Of a stretch of DNA of 64,000 bases, positions 24,718 to 33,206 are shown in pieces. The notes beneath the pieces were generated by a model. It was not told the DNA's origin. It saw only the letters and a list, made by a program, of their open reading frames with translations, and made no database searches. The position numbers were made by a program, and so were the translations under genes. The DNA is from JAXLXE01 sp046328115 (GTDB lineage Bacteria > Chloroflexota > UBA6077 > JACCZL01). The DNA lies in NCBI GenBank assembly GCA_046328115.1, contig JAXLXE010000001.1, forward strand, positions 2,914,001 to 2,978,000. The letters are read 5' to 3'. Each line of letters starts with the position of its first letter. Position 1 is the first letter of the stretch.

Positions 24718-25578
24718 TCACGTAGCGCGGTTCCGCGCCACCACCCAGTTCAAGATGTCCAGCACGCCCTGGGACGAGCGCCGCGGCGCCACGTAGTCCG
24801 CCATCGCCCGCAGGTCTGGCGTCGCGTTCGCGGGCACCGCGGCCGCGGCAACGATGGACAGGTAGCTCAGATCCGGCGTCTGATCGCCAATCCCCACCAT
24901 ATTCTCAAGCCTCAGACCGGTCAGCTCGCACAGCCAGCGCGCGCCCGCCCCTTTGTCGATCCCGCGTGGCGTCGCCTCTACGCAGGACAGCAAGCGGTGC
25001 ACCCCGTAGTGCTCGCCAAACGGTTCCACGAGCCCCGCCACAGCCTCGTAGAGCTGATCCACGGATGTCCCCGTCGTGGGATACAGCGACAGCGAGAGGT
25101 CCTTCCCGGGCTGCCGGCGTGCCAGCCCCGGCGCCTCCACGCGCTCCCAGATCAATCCCTTGATCGCCTCGAACGCCGCCAGGCGCTCGTCTGACATCAG
25201 CGGGTGGCGGAGAAACCGGTAGCCAATCGGGTCGAACAGCCCGGCCCCCGTCTCCCAGATGGCGGGCACAAACGTGCCGATCGCCTGGCACAGCAGCTCG
25301 ACGTACGGCGCCTGCCGCCCTGTACACAGCGTGATCGCCGGGAGATCCGGCTCCTCCAGCGCACGCTGGTTCAGCGCGGCGATGAGCTGCAGCGCGGGGA
25401 TGTCCAGCCGCGAGGCCTCACCGTCGGTCAGGCAGCCGTCCACGTCTAGCAACACGAGGCGGATCAGGCCCTCGCGCGCAGGCGTTGCCGCCACCCAGTC
25501 GCTGAGCGACGCGTGCGGTCCCAGGTCCACCCGCTGCACGGTGGTTACGACCTCGCCGCCCGCTGGCATCTCCGTCAC
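24718..25578 (-). CDS. HAD superfamily sugar-phosphatase-like protein
   Basis: 286 residues. Motif I is LLDVDGCLTDGE, motif II lies in ITLCTGRQ, and motifs III/IV in GIDKGAGARWLCEL and MVGIGDQTPDLSYL, the arrangement of type IIB (Cof/sucrose-phosphatase) HADs. It would remove phosphate from a sugar or glycerate phosphate. GTG start overlaps the TGA of the upstream isomerase (GTGA), so the two are coupled; an ATG at 25569 is an alternative. Likely acts in the same pathway as the sugar epimerase. Confidence 0.85.
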   Translation of the reverse strand: MTEMPAGGEVVTTVQRVDLGPHASLSDWVAATPAREGLIRLVLLDVDGCLTDGEASRLDIPALQLIAALNQRALEEPDLPAITLCTGRQAPYVELLCQAIGTFVPAIWETGAGLFDPIGYRFLRHPLMSDERLAAFEAIKGLIWERVEAPGLARRQPGKDLSLSLYPTTGTSVDQLYEAVAGLVEPFGEHYGVHRLLSCVEATPRGIDKGAGARWLCELTGLRLENMVGIGDQTPDLSYLSIVAAAAVPANATPDLRAMADYVAPRRSSQGVLDILNWVVARNRAT

Positions 25579-26531
25579 GCCCGGGCCCCGGCGGAGATAA
25601 ACGCAACCTGACCCAGGAACTCGGCGGACTTGGCGATGCTCTCTTCCGGCCCCACGCCCTCATCCTCGTATTCGATGCTCAGCACGTCGTCGTACCCAAG
25701 CTGGCGCAACGTGTAGTAGAACCGCTTCCAGAACGTCTCGCCGTGGCCATAGCCCATCGTCGCGAACGTCCAGCCCACGTCTGGCGGCGGCCCCGGCCAC
25801 TGCGCGTTCAACCCGCCATTCACGCGCGTCTCCCGCTCGTTGATGGCCGTGTCCTTGGCGTGGGTGTGGTAGATGGACGGGCCCAGCGCACGCGCCGCGT
25901 CGATGGGGTCGATCCCCTGCCAGAAGAAGTGGCTGGGGTCCAGGTTGGCGCCGACCGTCTCGCCCACCGCGTCCCGCAACCTGGCGAGCGTGGCCGGCGT
26001 GTAGACCGTCATCCCCGGGTGGAGCTCCAGACAGATCCGCGAGACCCCGTGTTGCCTGGCAAACGCTACCGTCTCGCGCCAGTACGGCAGCAGCCGCTCG
26101 TTCCACTGCCAGTCCAGCAGGTCGTTCATCTCCGGCGGCCAGCGGACGGTGACCCAGTGCGGGTAGTCATCCCCCTTGGGGGTGCCAGGGCACCCGGACA
26201 TGGTCACCACGCGATTCACGCCAAGGAACGCCGCGAGCTCAACGGTCTTCCGAATCACATCGCGCGAGCGACTCCCCTCCTCGGCCGCGGGGTGGAGCGG
26301 GTTCCCGCTGCAGTTCAGGGCGCTGATGCCCAGACCGTACGAGTGCACTCGATCCACCAGCGCCCGCCGCGCGGACGCATCCGCCAGCAGCCCGTCCAGG
26401 TCGCAGTGCCGCGCGGGCGAGAAATTGCCCGTGCCCAGCTCCACCATGGCACAGCCCACGCTGGCGGCGTACCGCAGCGCGTCATCGAGCGACAGGTGGG
26501 ACAGGCCATCGGTGAACAGGCCAATCTGCAT
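25575..26531 (-). CDS. Xylose isomerase-like TIM-barrel sugar isomerase/epimerase
   Basis: 318 residues. The AP-endonuclease-2-type barrel shows MQIGLFTDGLSHLSLDDALR, CAMVELGTGNFSP, VVTMSGCPGTP, ICLELHPGM (metal Glu), GANLDPSHFFWQG (metal Asp and His), YHTHAKDTAIN and LSIEYEDEG, which supply the usual metal ligands. Reaction is isomerisation or epimerisation of a sugar or inositol-like compound. The ATG at 26531 has GAGGAG upstream; 8 extra residues are possible from an earlier ATG. It lies downstream of the arylsulfatase on the same strand and overlaps the HAD gene. Confidence 0.9.
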   Translation of the reverse strand: MQIGLFTDGLSHLSLDDALRYAASVGCAMVELGTGNFSPARHCDLDGLLADASARRALVDRVHSYGLGISALNCSGNPLHPAAEEGSRSRDVIRKTVELAAFLGVNRVVTMSGCPGTPKGDDYPHWVTVRWPPEMNDLLDWQWNERLLPYWRETVAFARQHGVSRICLELHPGMTVYTPATLARLRDAVGETVGANLDPSHFFWQGIDPIDAARALGPSIYHTHAKDTAINERETRVNGGLNAQWPGPPPDVGWTFATMGYGHGETFWKRFYYTLRQLGYDDVLSIEYEDEGVGPEESIAKSAEFLGQVAFISAGARA

Positions 26532-26615
26532 CGCGGACTCCTCGTAGGGCAACAAGCAAGAGAAAGATGATAGCTCCGGTCAGCGCCCCTTACTGATCCC
26601 TCGTACTCATGTCCT

Positions 26616-28913
26616 CTACTGATCGGTAAACGCTGCCTGCAGGCGCGCGTCTGGGTCCATCTGCTCCGGTCCGTCCACCTCCACGATGACGTGGCGGATC
26701 GTCCCAGTGAATCGGAAAGGCGACCGGTAGTCCGCCGTCACCGGCAGGCCGCTGTCAAACCCGCAGCACAGTCCCTCGCCAGAAGTCTCGATTACCGCGG
26801 GGACCGTTCGCGGAATCTCTCCCTCGCCAATCGGCGTCTCGTCCTGGAACAGCGTCCCAACGCCACGGTGGTCGCCGGTGCGGCGAAATCGGAAGCCCAA
26901 CGTCATCTGGCCGCTGGGCAGCACGGAGGTTGAGCTCACCCGGTACTCCGCCAGCCCCAGGTGGTTGTGCACGTAGTGGAGCCGTCCATCCTTCACGTAC
27001 AACGAGTAGCCACCAAACCAGCTCCCATGGGCCAGCAGCACACCCTCCGCGCCACCCGTGGGGATCTCCACCGTGGCCGTGATCGTGTGCGAGCGGTTCT
27101 TGACGTTCACCGCGGTGTACTCAAACTGCGGAGCGCCACCCGGGTAGTACACGTACCGGTTCGTCGGGCGCGCCGCGAGCGGCTTCGGCTCCGCCATCCG
27201 GGCCTGCATGCGGGAGTCCAGGGGCAACACGTTGTACCGCTCCGCCTCCGCCCACCAGAGATCCACAAGCTCGCGGAGCTTCTCAGGGTGGGTCTCGGCC
27301 AGGTCCACGCACTCAGAGAAGTCCCCCGCCACGTGGTACAGCTCCCACTTCTGAGCGTCCAGCACGGCCTGCGTCATCTCCACGCCCTGCTCCTGCTCCG
27401 CCACGGCCTTCCAGCCGTCTTTCCAGATCGCCCTGGAGCCGATCATCTCGTAGTACTGGGCCGTCTTGCGGGTGGGAGCATCCGCCGTCCCGAAGGTGTG
27501 TGCAAAACTCACGCCCTCAATGGGGCGCTGCTTGAAGCCGCCGATCTCGGCCGGCGGCTGGATGCCCAACGCCTCGAACACCGTGGGCACCACGTCCACC
27601 ACGTGGGCGTACTGGCCGCGCACCTCCCCTCGCGCCGCGATACCCTGAGGCCAGTGCACGATCAACGCGTCGCTCATCCCGCCCTGGTGCAGGTACCGCT
27701 TCCAGCGGCGTAGCGGCGTATTCCCGGCCCAGGCCCAGCCCCAGGCGTAGTTCGCGAAGGAGCGCACGCCACCCCAGTCATCGATGCGGGCCAGGTTCTC
27801 CTCAACCGTCGGCTGCACCCGATTGGGAAACTGGTTCTCATTGAAGGAGCCGAACGGGCCGCCCTCTGAGCTTGCGCCGTTGTCGGACGTGACGAAGATC
27901 AGCGTATTGTCAAGCTCACCCCGCTCCTCCAGGAACGAGATTAGCCGTCCGATGTGATGGTCGGTCTGCTCCAGGAACGCCGCGTACACCTCCATCTGGC
28001 GGGCGTACAGGCGCCGCTCATCATCAGAGAGGCTATCCCAGGCCGGCACCCAGTCAGGGCGATCCGACAGCCGCGTTCCGGGTGGGATGATCCCCGCCTC
28101 CAGTTGGCGAGCGTACACCGCCTCGCGCCACCGATCCCAGCCGCCATCGAACTGCCCGCGGTACTTCTCGATCCAATCACGCTCCACGTGATGGGGCGAG
28201 TGGCCGGCGCCCGGGCAGTAGTAGAGGAAGAACGGCTTGTCAGGGGAGACCGAGCGGAGATCCGTGACGAACTCCATGGCCCGGTCCGCCAAGTCCGCGT
28301 TGAGGTGGTAGCTCTCGTCCAGCGCGTTCGGCGGGTCAAGGTAGTGGTTGTCGTACACCAGCGTGGGCGCCCACTGGCTGGTCTTCCCGCCCAGGAAGCC
28401 ATAGAACCGCTCGAAGCCCCGGGACAGCGGCCAGCGGGCCTTGGAGGCACCAGACGCGTATTCGCTGGCCAGCGTGAGATGCCACTTGCCAACGGCGAAC
28501 GTCGCGTAGCCCTCACGGAGCAGCACCTCAGAGAGGAACCCGTTCTCGCGCGGCACGCTCCCGTTGTAGCCCGGGAATCCGGTGGCCATCTCCTGGATGA
28601 TGCCCACGCCATTGGAGTGGTGGTTGCGGCCCGTGAGGAGGCAGGAGCGGGTTGGCGAGCAGATGGCGGTGGTGTGGAAATCGCGGTAGCGTAGTCCGCC
28701 GGCCGCCAGACGGTCGAACGTGGGGGTGCGGATGTCCGCGCCGAAGCAGCCGAACTGCGCGAAGCCAACATCGTCCAGCAAAATGAAGATCACATTCGGA
28801 GAGCCGTCTTTGGCACGCGCTGGCACGGGCCAGGCCTGCGTTGACTCGCCGACCGTCCGCCGGATCTCCCCGGTAAACGGCGTTCCTTCCAGATACTGCC
28901 GAATCTCTGCCAC
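26616..28913 (-). CDS. Arylsulfatase (formylglycine-dependent), 765 aa
   Basis: Sulfatase signature CSPTRSCLLTGR with Cys85 (to be converted to formylglycine) and Arg89, metal Asp pair D47-D48 in FILLDDVGF, later SDNGAS, and a long C-terminal beta domain. The segment AWPVPARAKDGSPNVIFILL is typical of the large arylsulfatases. I place the start at GTG 28913 because GGAGG sits 5 bases upstream; longer in-frame starts run into the divergent gene at 29068. No signal peptide is seen, so the enzyme may be cytoplasmic. No formylglycine-generating enzyme is in the window. It may share a transcript with the sugar isomerase and HAD genes, pointing to sulfated sugar or aryl sulfate use. Confidence 0.93.
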   Translation of the reverse strand: MAEIRQYLEGTPFTGEIRRTVGESTQAWPVPARAKDGSPNVIFILLDDVGFAQFGCFGADIRTPTFDRLAAGGLRYRDFHTTAICSPTRSCLLTGRNHHSNGVGIIQEMATGFPGYNGSVPRENGFLSEVLLREGYATFAVGKWHLTLASEYASGASKARWPLSRGFERFYGFLGGKTSQWAPTLVYDNHYLDPPNALDESYHLNADLADRAMEFVTDLRSVSPDKPFFLYYCPGAGHSPHHVERDWIEKYRGQFDGGWDRWREAVYARQLEAGIIPPGTRLSDRPDWVPAWDSLSDDERRLYARQMEVYAAFLEQTDHHIGRLISFLEERGELDNTLIFVTSDNGASSEGGPFGSFNENQFPNRVQPTVEENLARIDDWGGVRSFANYAWGWAWAGNTPLRRWKRYLHQGGMSDALIVHWPQGIAARGEVRGQYAHVVDVVPTVFEALGIQPPAEIGGFKQRPIEGVSFAHTFGTADAPTRKTAQYYEMIGSRAIWKDGWKAVAEQEQGVEMTQAVLDAQKWELYHVAGDFSECVDLAETHPEKLRELVDLWWAEAERYNVLPLDSRMQARMAEPKPLAARPTNRYVYYPGGAPQFEYTAVNVKNRSHTITATVEIPTGGAEGVLLAHGSWFGGYSLYVKDGRLHYVHNHLGLAEYRVSSTSVLPSGQMTLGFRFRRTGDHRGVGTLFQDETPIGEGEIPRTVPAVIETSGEGLCCGFDSGLPVTADYRSPFRFTGTIRHVIVEVDGPEQMDPDARLQAAFTDQ

Positions 28914-28918
28914 CTCGT

Positions 28919-28923
28919 CCTCC
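28919..28923 (-). promoter_or_regulatory. Shine-Dalgarno sequence that decides the arylsulfatase start
   Basis: GGAGG on the minus strand, 5 bases before the GTG at 28913. Other in-frame starts upstream (for example GTG 28952) lack such a site. Confidence 0.6.
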
Positions 28924-29067
28924 GGTGCTCGTAACTCGCCTCTGTGTCGCACGGCGGTAGTCGCGACCTCGGGCCGAGTGGTGACGATATCATGACGCCC
29001 GGTCGTCGAGACGCCGCCGCCCGGACGAGCGACGACAATCCTCGCGCGCTTCAGGAGGCACGTCGCC

Positions 29068-29970
29068 ATGCGCACCATCGGGGTCATCGGCCTCGGCACC
29101 ATGGGCCGTCCCATCGCCCGGAACATCCTCAAAGGAGGGTTCGAGGTCATCGTGTCCGACCTCAATCCCGATGCCGTGGCGACGCTGACCGCCGTGGGCG
29201 CACGCGGCGCTGCGCGGCCCGCGGACGTGGCAGCGGCGGCGGATCTCCTGATCACGGTACTTCCCGATGGACCTGACGTGCTGCAGACCGCCATCGGCGA
29301 GGAGGGCGCGTATCTCGCCGCGCGCGAGGGCATGCTCCACGCCGACTTCAGCACCGTCCACCCATCGGTGAGCCGCACGCTCGCCAGCGAGGGGCGCAAG
29401 CGCGGGATCCGCATGCTGGACGCGTCCATGACCCGCTCGGCCGCCCACGCCCAGGCTGGCACCCTTGGTCTACTGATCGGCGGGGACCCCGACGACCTCG
29501 AAGCCTGCCGTCCGGTGTTCGAGAAGGTCGCCTCCACCATCCACTACTGCGGCCCCAACGGAGCCGGCGCGACCATGAAGCTCGTCAACAACATGCTTGC
29601 CGGAACCGTGGCCGCGGCGACGGTAGAGGCCTTGCTACTCGGGGTGAAGGCCGGGCTGACGCCTGAATTGATGCTCTCCGTGCTGCAGACCACCGCGGCC
29701 ACCAACGGGAGCCTGGAGGGCTCCGTGCGCGGAAAGATCCTGCCGCGCACCATGGAGACGCCCTCGTTTGCCCTGAACCTCCAACACAAGGACGTTCGCC
29801 TCGCGCTGGAGCTAGGAGCCGAAGTGGGGGCAACCGTGCCGATCTCCGCGCTGGTCCAGCAGCTCCGGGGAGTGGCGCGGGCGCGGGGGCGGGGCGGCTG
29901 GGACTCATCCGCGATAGCCACCGTCTTCGAGGAGCTGGACGGGGCGGAGCTGCGAGCTTCCGAAACCTGA
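29068..29970 (+). CDS. NAD(P)-dependent beta-hydroxyacid dehydrogenase (HIBADH family)
   Basis: 300 residues. N-terminal Rossmann motif IGVIGLGTMGRPIARNIL (GxGxxG), cofactor region VSDLNPD, substrate-binding LDASMTRSAAHAQAGTL, and the catalytic Lys in GAGATMKLVNNML. Members oxidise 3-hydroxyisobutyrate, tartronate semialdehyde or related acids. The start ATG follows GGAGGC. It is divergent from the arylsulfatase, with 154 bases between, and precedes the SMP-30 gene; both could act on sugar acids from the same pathway. The substrate is not readable from sequence. Confidence 0.92.
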   Translation: MRTIGVIGLGTMGRPIARNILKGGFEVIVSDLNPDAVATLTAVGARGAARPADVAAAADLLITVLPDGPDVLQTAIGEEGAYLAAREGMLHADFSTVHPSVSRTLASEGRKRGIRMLDASMTRSAAHAQAGTLGLLIGGDPDDLEACRPVFEKVASTIHYCGPNGAGATMKLVNNMLAGTVAAATVEALLLGVKAGLTPELMLSVLQTTAATNGSLEGSVRGKILPRTMETPSFALNLQHKDVRLALELGAEVGATVPISALVQQLRGVARARGRGGWDSSAIATVFEELDGAELRASET

Positions 29971-30043
29971 GCGCCGACTCCGTCGGACCCACCCGCTGAC
30001 CTGCGCTACACTGGGCTCAATTCGCTAGCGGCGAGGTGATGAG

Positions 30044-30910
30044 ATGGAGCCGGTGATGGTCGCGGACACCCAATGCGCGACGGGTGAGAACCCGCTGTGG
30101 CATCCGGACGAGCGCCGCCTCTATTGGGTGGATATCCCCCCTGGGCATCTGTACCGATACGATCCGGCGAGCGGTGGCCACGAGCGCGTCTACGACGCCG
30201 GCGAGGCCATCGGCGGGTTCACCATCCAGGCTGATGGCGCCTTGCTGCTGTTCATGGCACGAGGCGCGGTGAAAACCTGGCGCAACGGCAACGTCCAGAC
30301 GGTGGTCGAGAGCATCCCTGACGAGCTGGACTCGCGCTTCAATGACGTAGCGGCAGACCCCGAAGGACGCGTCTTCTGCGGCACCATGGCCACGGAAAAC
30401 CACAAGGGAAAGCTGTACCGACTGGACCGCGACGGCTCGATCACCCCGGTGCTGGAGGGCGTTGGCATCTCAAATGGCATCGGCTTCACGCCCGATCTCC
30501 TGGAGATGTACTACGTCGACTCCGCCGTGAAGACGGTCTGGAAATTCGATTACGACCGGCACACCGGCGCGCTCAAGAACCGGCACCTGCTGGTCCAGCC
30601 GGGTCCGGGCGGCGGCATACCTGACGGCATGACCGTGGACTCCACGGGCGATCTGTGGGTCGCGCGCTGGGACGGCGGCTGCCTGACGCGGCTGGCGCCC
30701 GGCGGCTCGCTGATGGAGACGGTCTCGTTCCCGGCGCGCAAGGTCTCCTGCGTCACGTTTGGCGGTGAAGACTACGGCGATATGTACGTGACCACTGCTC
30801 TGGGCCCCGGCGGAACCCGCGAGACGGAAGGCGCGGGCGCCGGGGCGCTCTTCCGCCTGCGGCCGCCAGTGGGTGGGGTTCCGGAGTTCCGCTCCAGAAT
30901 CGGTCTGTAG
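30044..30910 (+). CDS. SMP-30/gluconolactonase family protein
   Basis: 288 residues forming a six-bladed propeller. Landmarks: CATGENPLWHPDERRLYWVD (metal Glu), SRFNDVAADPEGRVFCGTM (metal Asn), ISNGIGFTPDLLEMYYVDS (metal Asn), and GIPDGMTVDSTGDLWVA (metal Asp). It hydrolyses sugar lactones such as gluconolactone with a divalent metal. The ATG at 30044 follows GGCGAGGTG. It is 73 bases after the HIBADH gene, same direction. A TACACT hexamer at 30008 could be its own -10. It completes a small sugar-acid cluster with the sulfatase-isomerase group. Confidence 0.93.
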   Translation: MEPVMVADTQCATGENPLWHPDERRLYWVDIPPGHLYRYDPASGGHERVYDAGEAIGGFTIQADGALLLFMARGAVKTWRNGNVQTVVESIPDELDSRFNDVAADPEGRVFCGTMATENHKGKLYRLDRDGSITPVLEGVGISNGIGFTPDLLEMYYVDSAVKTVWKFDYDRHTGALKNRHLLVQPGPGGGIPDGMTVDSTGDLWVARWDGGCLTRLAPGGSLMETVSFPARKVSCVTFGGEDYGDMYVTTALGPGGTRETEGAGAGALFRLRPPVGGVPEFRSRIGL

Positions 30911-30923
30911 GTCTGCTGGGCAA

Positions 30924-32141
30924 GTGAGCGGGACGGAGCCACCCCCGCGCGGCCCAATCCCCCCTCCCCCCATTCCACCCTCCACCGTACGGCTGGCCCG
31001 ACAGGGCGTATCGGCCGATCAGGTGGTGGGGTGTGGCTGTGCCTCGCTCACCGCCATCTTCTTCTTCCTGGCCATGGCCCTCCTGCTGGTGGTGTCCATC
31101 CCCAATCCGGTGGCGCTGACCCTGGCGGCGGCCGCCGCCGTCATGCCGGTGCCCACGTTTGTGTTTCTGGTCCTTCAACTGGACCGCTACGAGCGCGAGC
31201 CGTGGCAGGTCCTACTGGCCGCCTTCCTGTGGGGCGCGCTGGTGGCCACGTTCTTCTCCGCCGTGTTCAACGACCTGATCGGCGCCATCGTCAGCGCCGC
31301 GGTGGGCAAGGGGCTCGGCAGCGTCATCACCGCCAGCGCGGTGGCCCCGGTGGTGGAGGAGACCGCGAAGGGCGCGGCATTGCTGCTCCTCATCCTCCTG
31401 CTCCGCAGCGAGTTCGACGATGTCCTGGACGGTATCGTCTACGGCTCGCTGGTGGGCATCGGGTTCGCCATGACGGAGAACGTGCTCTACTTCGGGCGGG
31501 TCTACCAGGAGGGCGGGCTGGCCGGGCTGGGCGTCCTGTTCTACGTTCGGGTGGTGCTGGGGGGCTTCGGCCACGCGCTGTACACCGGCAGCAGCGGCGC
31601 GGCGCTGGGGTTGGCCCGCGAGATGAGCAACAAGGCACTGGCGCCGTTCGTGGCGTTCACCGGTTGGATCCTGGCCATCGCCCAGCACGGAACCTGGAAT
31701 CTGCTAGCCGGCGCCCTGGTGCCGGCCGCCCTGCCAGACCTCAACCCGCTGATCCTGCTGTTCGTGGTGATGCCGCTGCAGAGCCTGGTGCTCACCGGGC
31801 CAGGGCTGCTCACGCTGCTGGTGATCGCCATCTTCGCGTGGCGCCGCGAGTCACGCGTCCTGCGGATCCACCTGCGCGACGAGGTGAATAACGGCCACGT
31901 GACGGCGGACGAATACGCCGTGCTGCACTCGCAGCGGGCGCGGTTCCGCACGGAGATGTCGGCGCTCCGCCGCGGCGGGATCGGCAAGTGGCTGGCCCGG
32001 CGCGCCTTCCACCAGACGGCCACGGAGCTTGCGTTTAGGAAGTGGCACCTGAGTCGCGGCGAGCGGCCCAGGCGCGGCATGCGGCTGACTCCCGAAGACC
32101 GCTATCGCCAGCAGCTAGCCACCCTGCGCGCGGCCCTCTGA
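30924..32141 (+). CDS. PrsW family intramembrane metalloprotease
   Basis: 405 residues. After a Pro-rich cytoplasmic start come about eight membrane segments. PrsW motifs: APVVEETAKGAALL (Glu-Glu), IGFAMTENVLYF, GGFGHALYTGSSGAALG and a late AQHGTWNLL, which carry the Glu and His zinc ligands of M82 peptidases. Such proteases cut anti-sigma factors or other membrane proteins. The C-terminal 90 residues are soluble and basic. I prefer GTG 30924 over an in-frame ATG at 30873 that would overlap the SMP-30 gene. No anti-sigma factor is nearby; the ECF sigma gene is 24 kb away. Confidence 0.9.
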   Translation: MSGTEPPPRGPIPPPPIPPSTVRLARQGVSADQVVGCGCASLTAIFFFLAMALLLVVSIPNPVALTLAAAAAVMPVPTFVFLVLQLDRYEREPWQVLLAAFLWGALVATFFSAVFNDLIGAIVSAAVGKGLGSVITASAVAPVVEETAKGAALLLLILLLRSEFDDVLDGIVYGSLVGIGFAMTENVLYFGRVYQEGGLAGLGVLFYVRVVLGGFGHALYTGSSGAALGLAREMSNKALAPFVAFTGWILAIAQHGTWNLLAGALVPAALPDLNPLILLFVVMPLQSLVLTGPGLLTLLVIAIFAWRRESRVLRIHLRDEVNNGHVTADEYAVLHSQRARFRTEMSALRRGGIGKWLARRAFHQTATELAFRKWHLSRGERPRRGMRLTPEDRYRQQLATLRAAL

Positions 32142-32149
32142 GCCCGCGC

Positions 32150-33091
32150 CTAGGACGTGGCGGCCTGGGCTGTCCGCTGCCAGGCGATCTGCGCCGCCAG
32201 GCCCTCTTCCAGACCCGTGGCCGGCGCCCAGCCAAGCTCAGTGCGCGCCTTGTCCGTCACCGCCAGCGCCTCGCGCTGCTCGCCCGGCCTGGCTGGGCCG
32301 TGGGTGATCTGCGCGGGCAGGTCTGCCAGCCGTTGGATCGCCTCCACCACCCAGTTGGCGGACCGCGCCTCGCCGCCGCCCACGTTGTAGACCTCCCCCA
32401 CCCGACCCCGCTCCCCCGCCAGGATCGTCGCGTTGACGGCGTCCGCCACGTAGGTGTTGCCCCGGGTCTGCTCGCCGTCACCGAAGATCGTGATGGGCTC
32501 GCCCCGAAGCACTCGGTCGACAAAGATGGTGTAGCCCATGTCCGGGCGTTGCCGGGGACCGTAGACGGAGAAGTAGCGCACGATCACGGCCGGCAGGTCA
32601 AAGTTCTCCCGGTACGACTGGACCAGGTTCTCCGCGCACAGCTTAGTCGCTCCGTAGGGCGATACCGGTCGGGGCATCGCGTCCTCAGCACAGCTCGAGA
32701 TACGCCCGTACACGGAGGACGTGGACACCTGGACAAAGCGGGCGGGCCGCGTCTGGCGCGCCGCCTCCACCAGCCGCTGCGTGGCCAGCACGTTGCAGGT
32801 CATGTACTCCTCGAACCAGTCCCAGCTTCGGAGTAGGCCAGGCATGGCCGCCTCGTGGTAGACGGTCTCCACGCCGTCCAGGACTGGCAGGAGATCGGCA
32901 GACCGCAGATCCAGCTCCACGAAGCTGAACCGCTCCCGTCCCCGCAGCCCGGCCAGGTTCTGCTCCTTGCGGGCGCGGTCGTAGTACTGGTGGAAGATGT
33001 CCAGCCCAACGACCTCGTGGCCGAGATCGAGCAGGCGTTCGCACAGGTGGGAGCCGATGAATCCCGCGGCCCCGGTGACCAGACAGCGCAT
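32150..33091 (-). CDS. NAD-dependent nucleotide-sugar epimerase/dehydratase (extended SDR)
   Basis: 313 residues. Nucleotide motif VTGAAGFIGSHLCERL at the start, DxD-like LDIFHQYYDR, VYHEAAMPG, and the catalytic STSSVYG with YGATK (Tyr-x3-Lys). The substrate part has RYFSVYGPRQRPDMGY and a GDGEQTRGNTYVADAV segment typical of UDP-glucose/UDP-glucuronate epimerases. It would make an activated sugar for surface glycans, which suits the glycosyltransferases next door. The ATG at 33091 is preceded by CGGAGG. It is divergent from the GT-C pair. Confidence 0.92.
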   Translation of the reverse strand: MRCLVTGAAGFIGSHLCERLLDLGHEVVGLDIFHQYYDRARKEQNLAGLRGRERFSFVELDLRSADLLPVLDGVETVYHEAAMPGLLRSWDWFEEYMTCNVLATQRLVEAARQTRPARFVQVSTSSVYGRISSCAEDAMPRPVSPYGATKLCAENLVQSYRENFDLPAVIVRYFSVYGPRQRPDMGYTIFVDRVLRGEPITIFGDGEQTRGNTYVADAVNATILAGERGRVGEVYNVGGGEARSANWVVEAIQRLADLPAQITHGPARPGEQREALAVTDKARTELGWAPATGLEEGLAAQIAWQRTAQAATS

Positions 33092-33111
33092 AGGGCCTCC
33101 GAGATGGTCGA

Positions 33112-33117
33112 ACTATA
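33112..33117 (-). promoter_or_regulatory. Possible -10 element of the epimerase gene
   Basis: TATAGT on the minus strand, about 20 bases before the ATG at 33091, in the region shared with the divergent GT-C gene. No clear -35. Confidence 0.3.
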
Positions 33118-33156
33118 GCCGCTTGGCCGGTCCGCGAGGCCCGGCGATCCACAGCC

Positions 33157-33162
33157 TATAAT
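33157..33162 (+). promoter_or_regulatory. -10 consensus upstream of the GT-C gene pair
   Basis: A perfect TATAAT, 44 bases before the ATG at 33207, in a GC-rich divergent intergenic region. A -35 hexamer is not obvious at 17 bases. Confidence 0.4.
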
Positions 33163-33206
33163 CCGTCGTTCGTCGTGCCTCGGCGGACGCCAGAGACGCC
33201 GCCACG

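Noticed and set aside
29068..29540. Upstream extension of the arylsulfatase frame to 29540
   Set aside because: It runs antisense through the hydroxyacid dehydrogenase gene and has no family-like sequence; the GTG at 28913 with its Shine-Dalgarno site is better.
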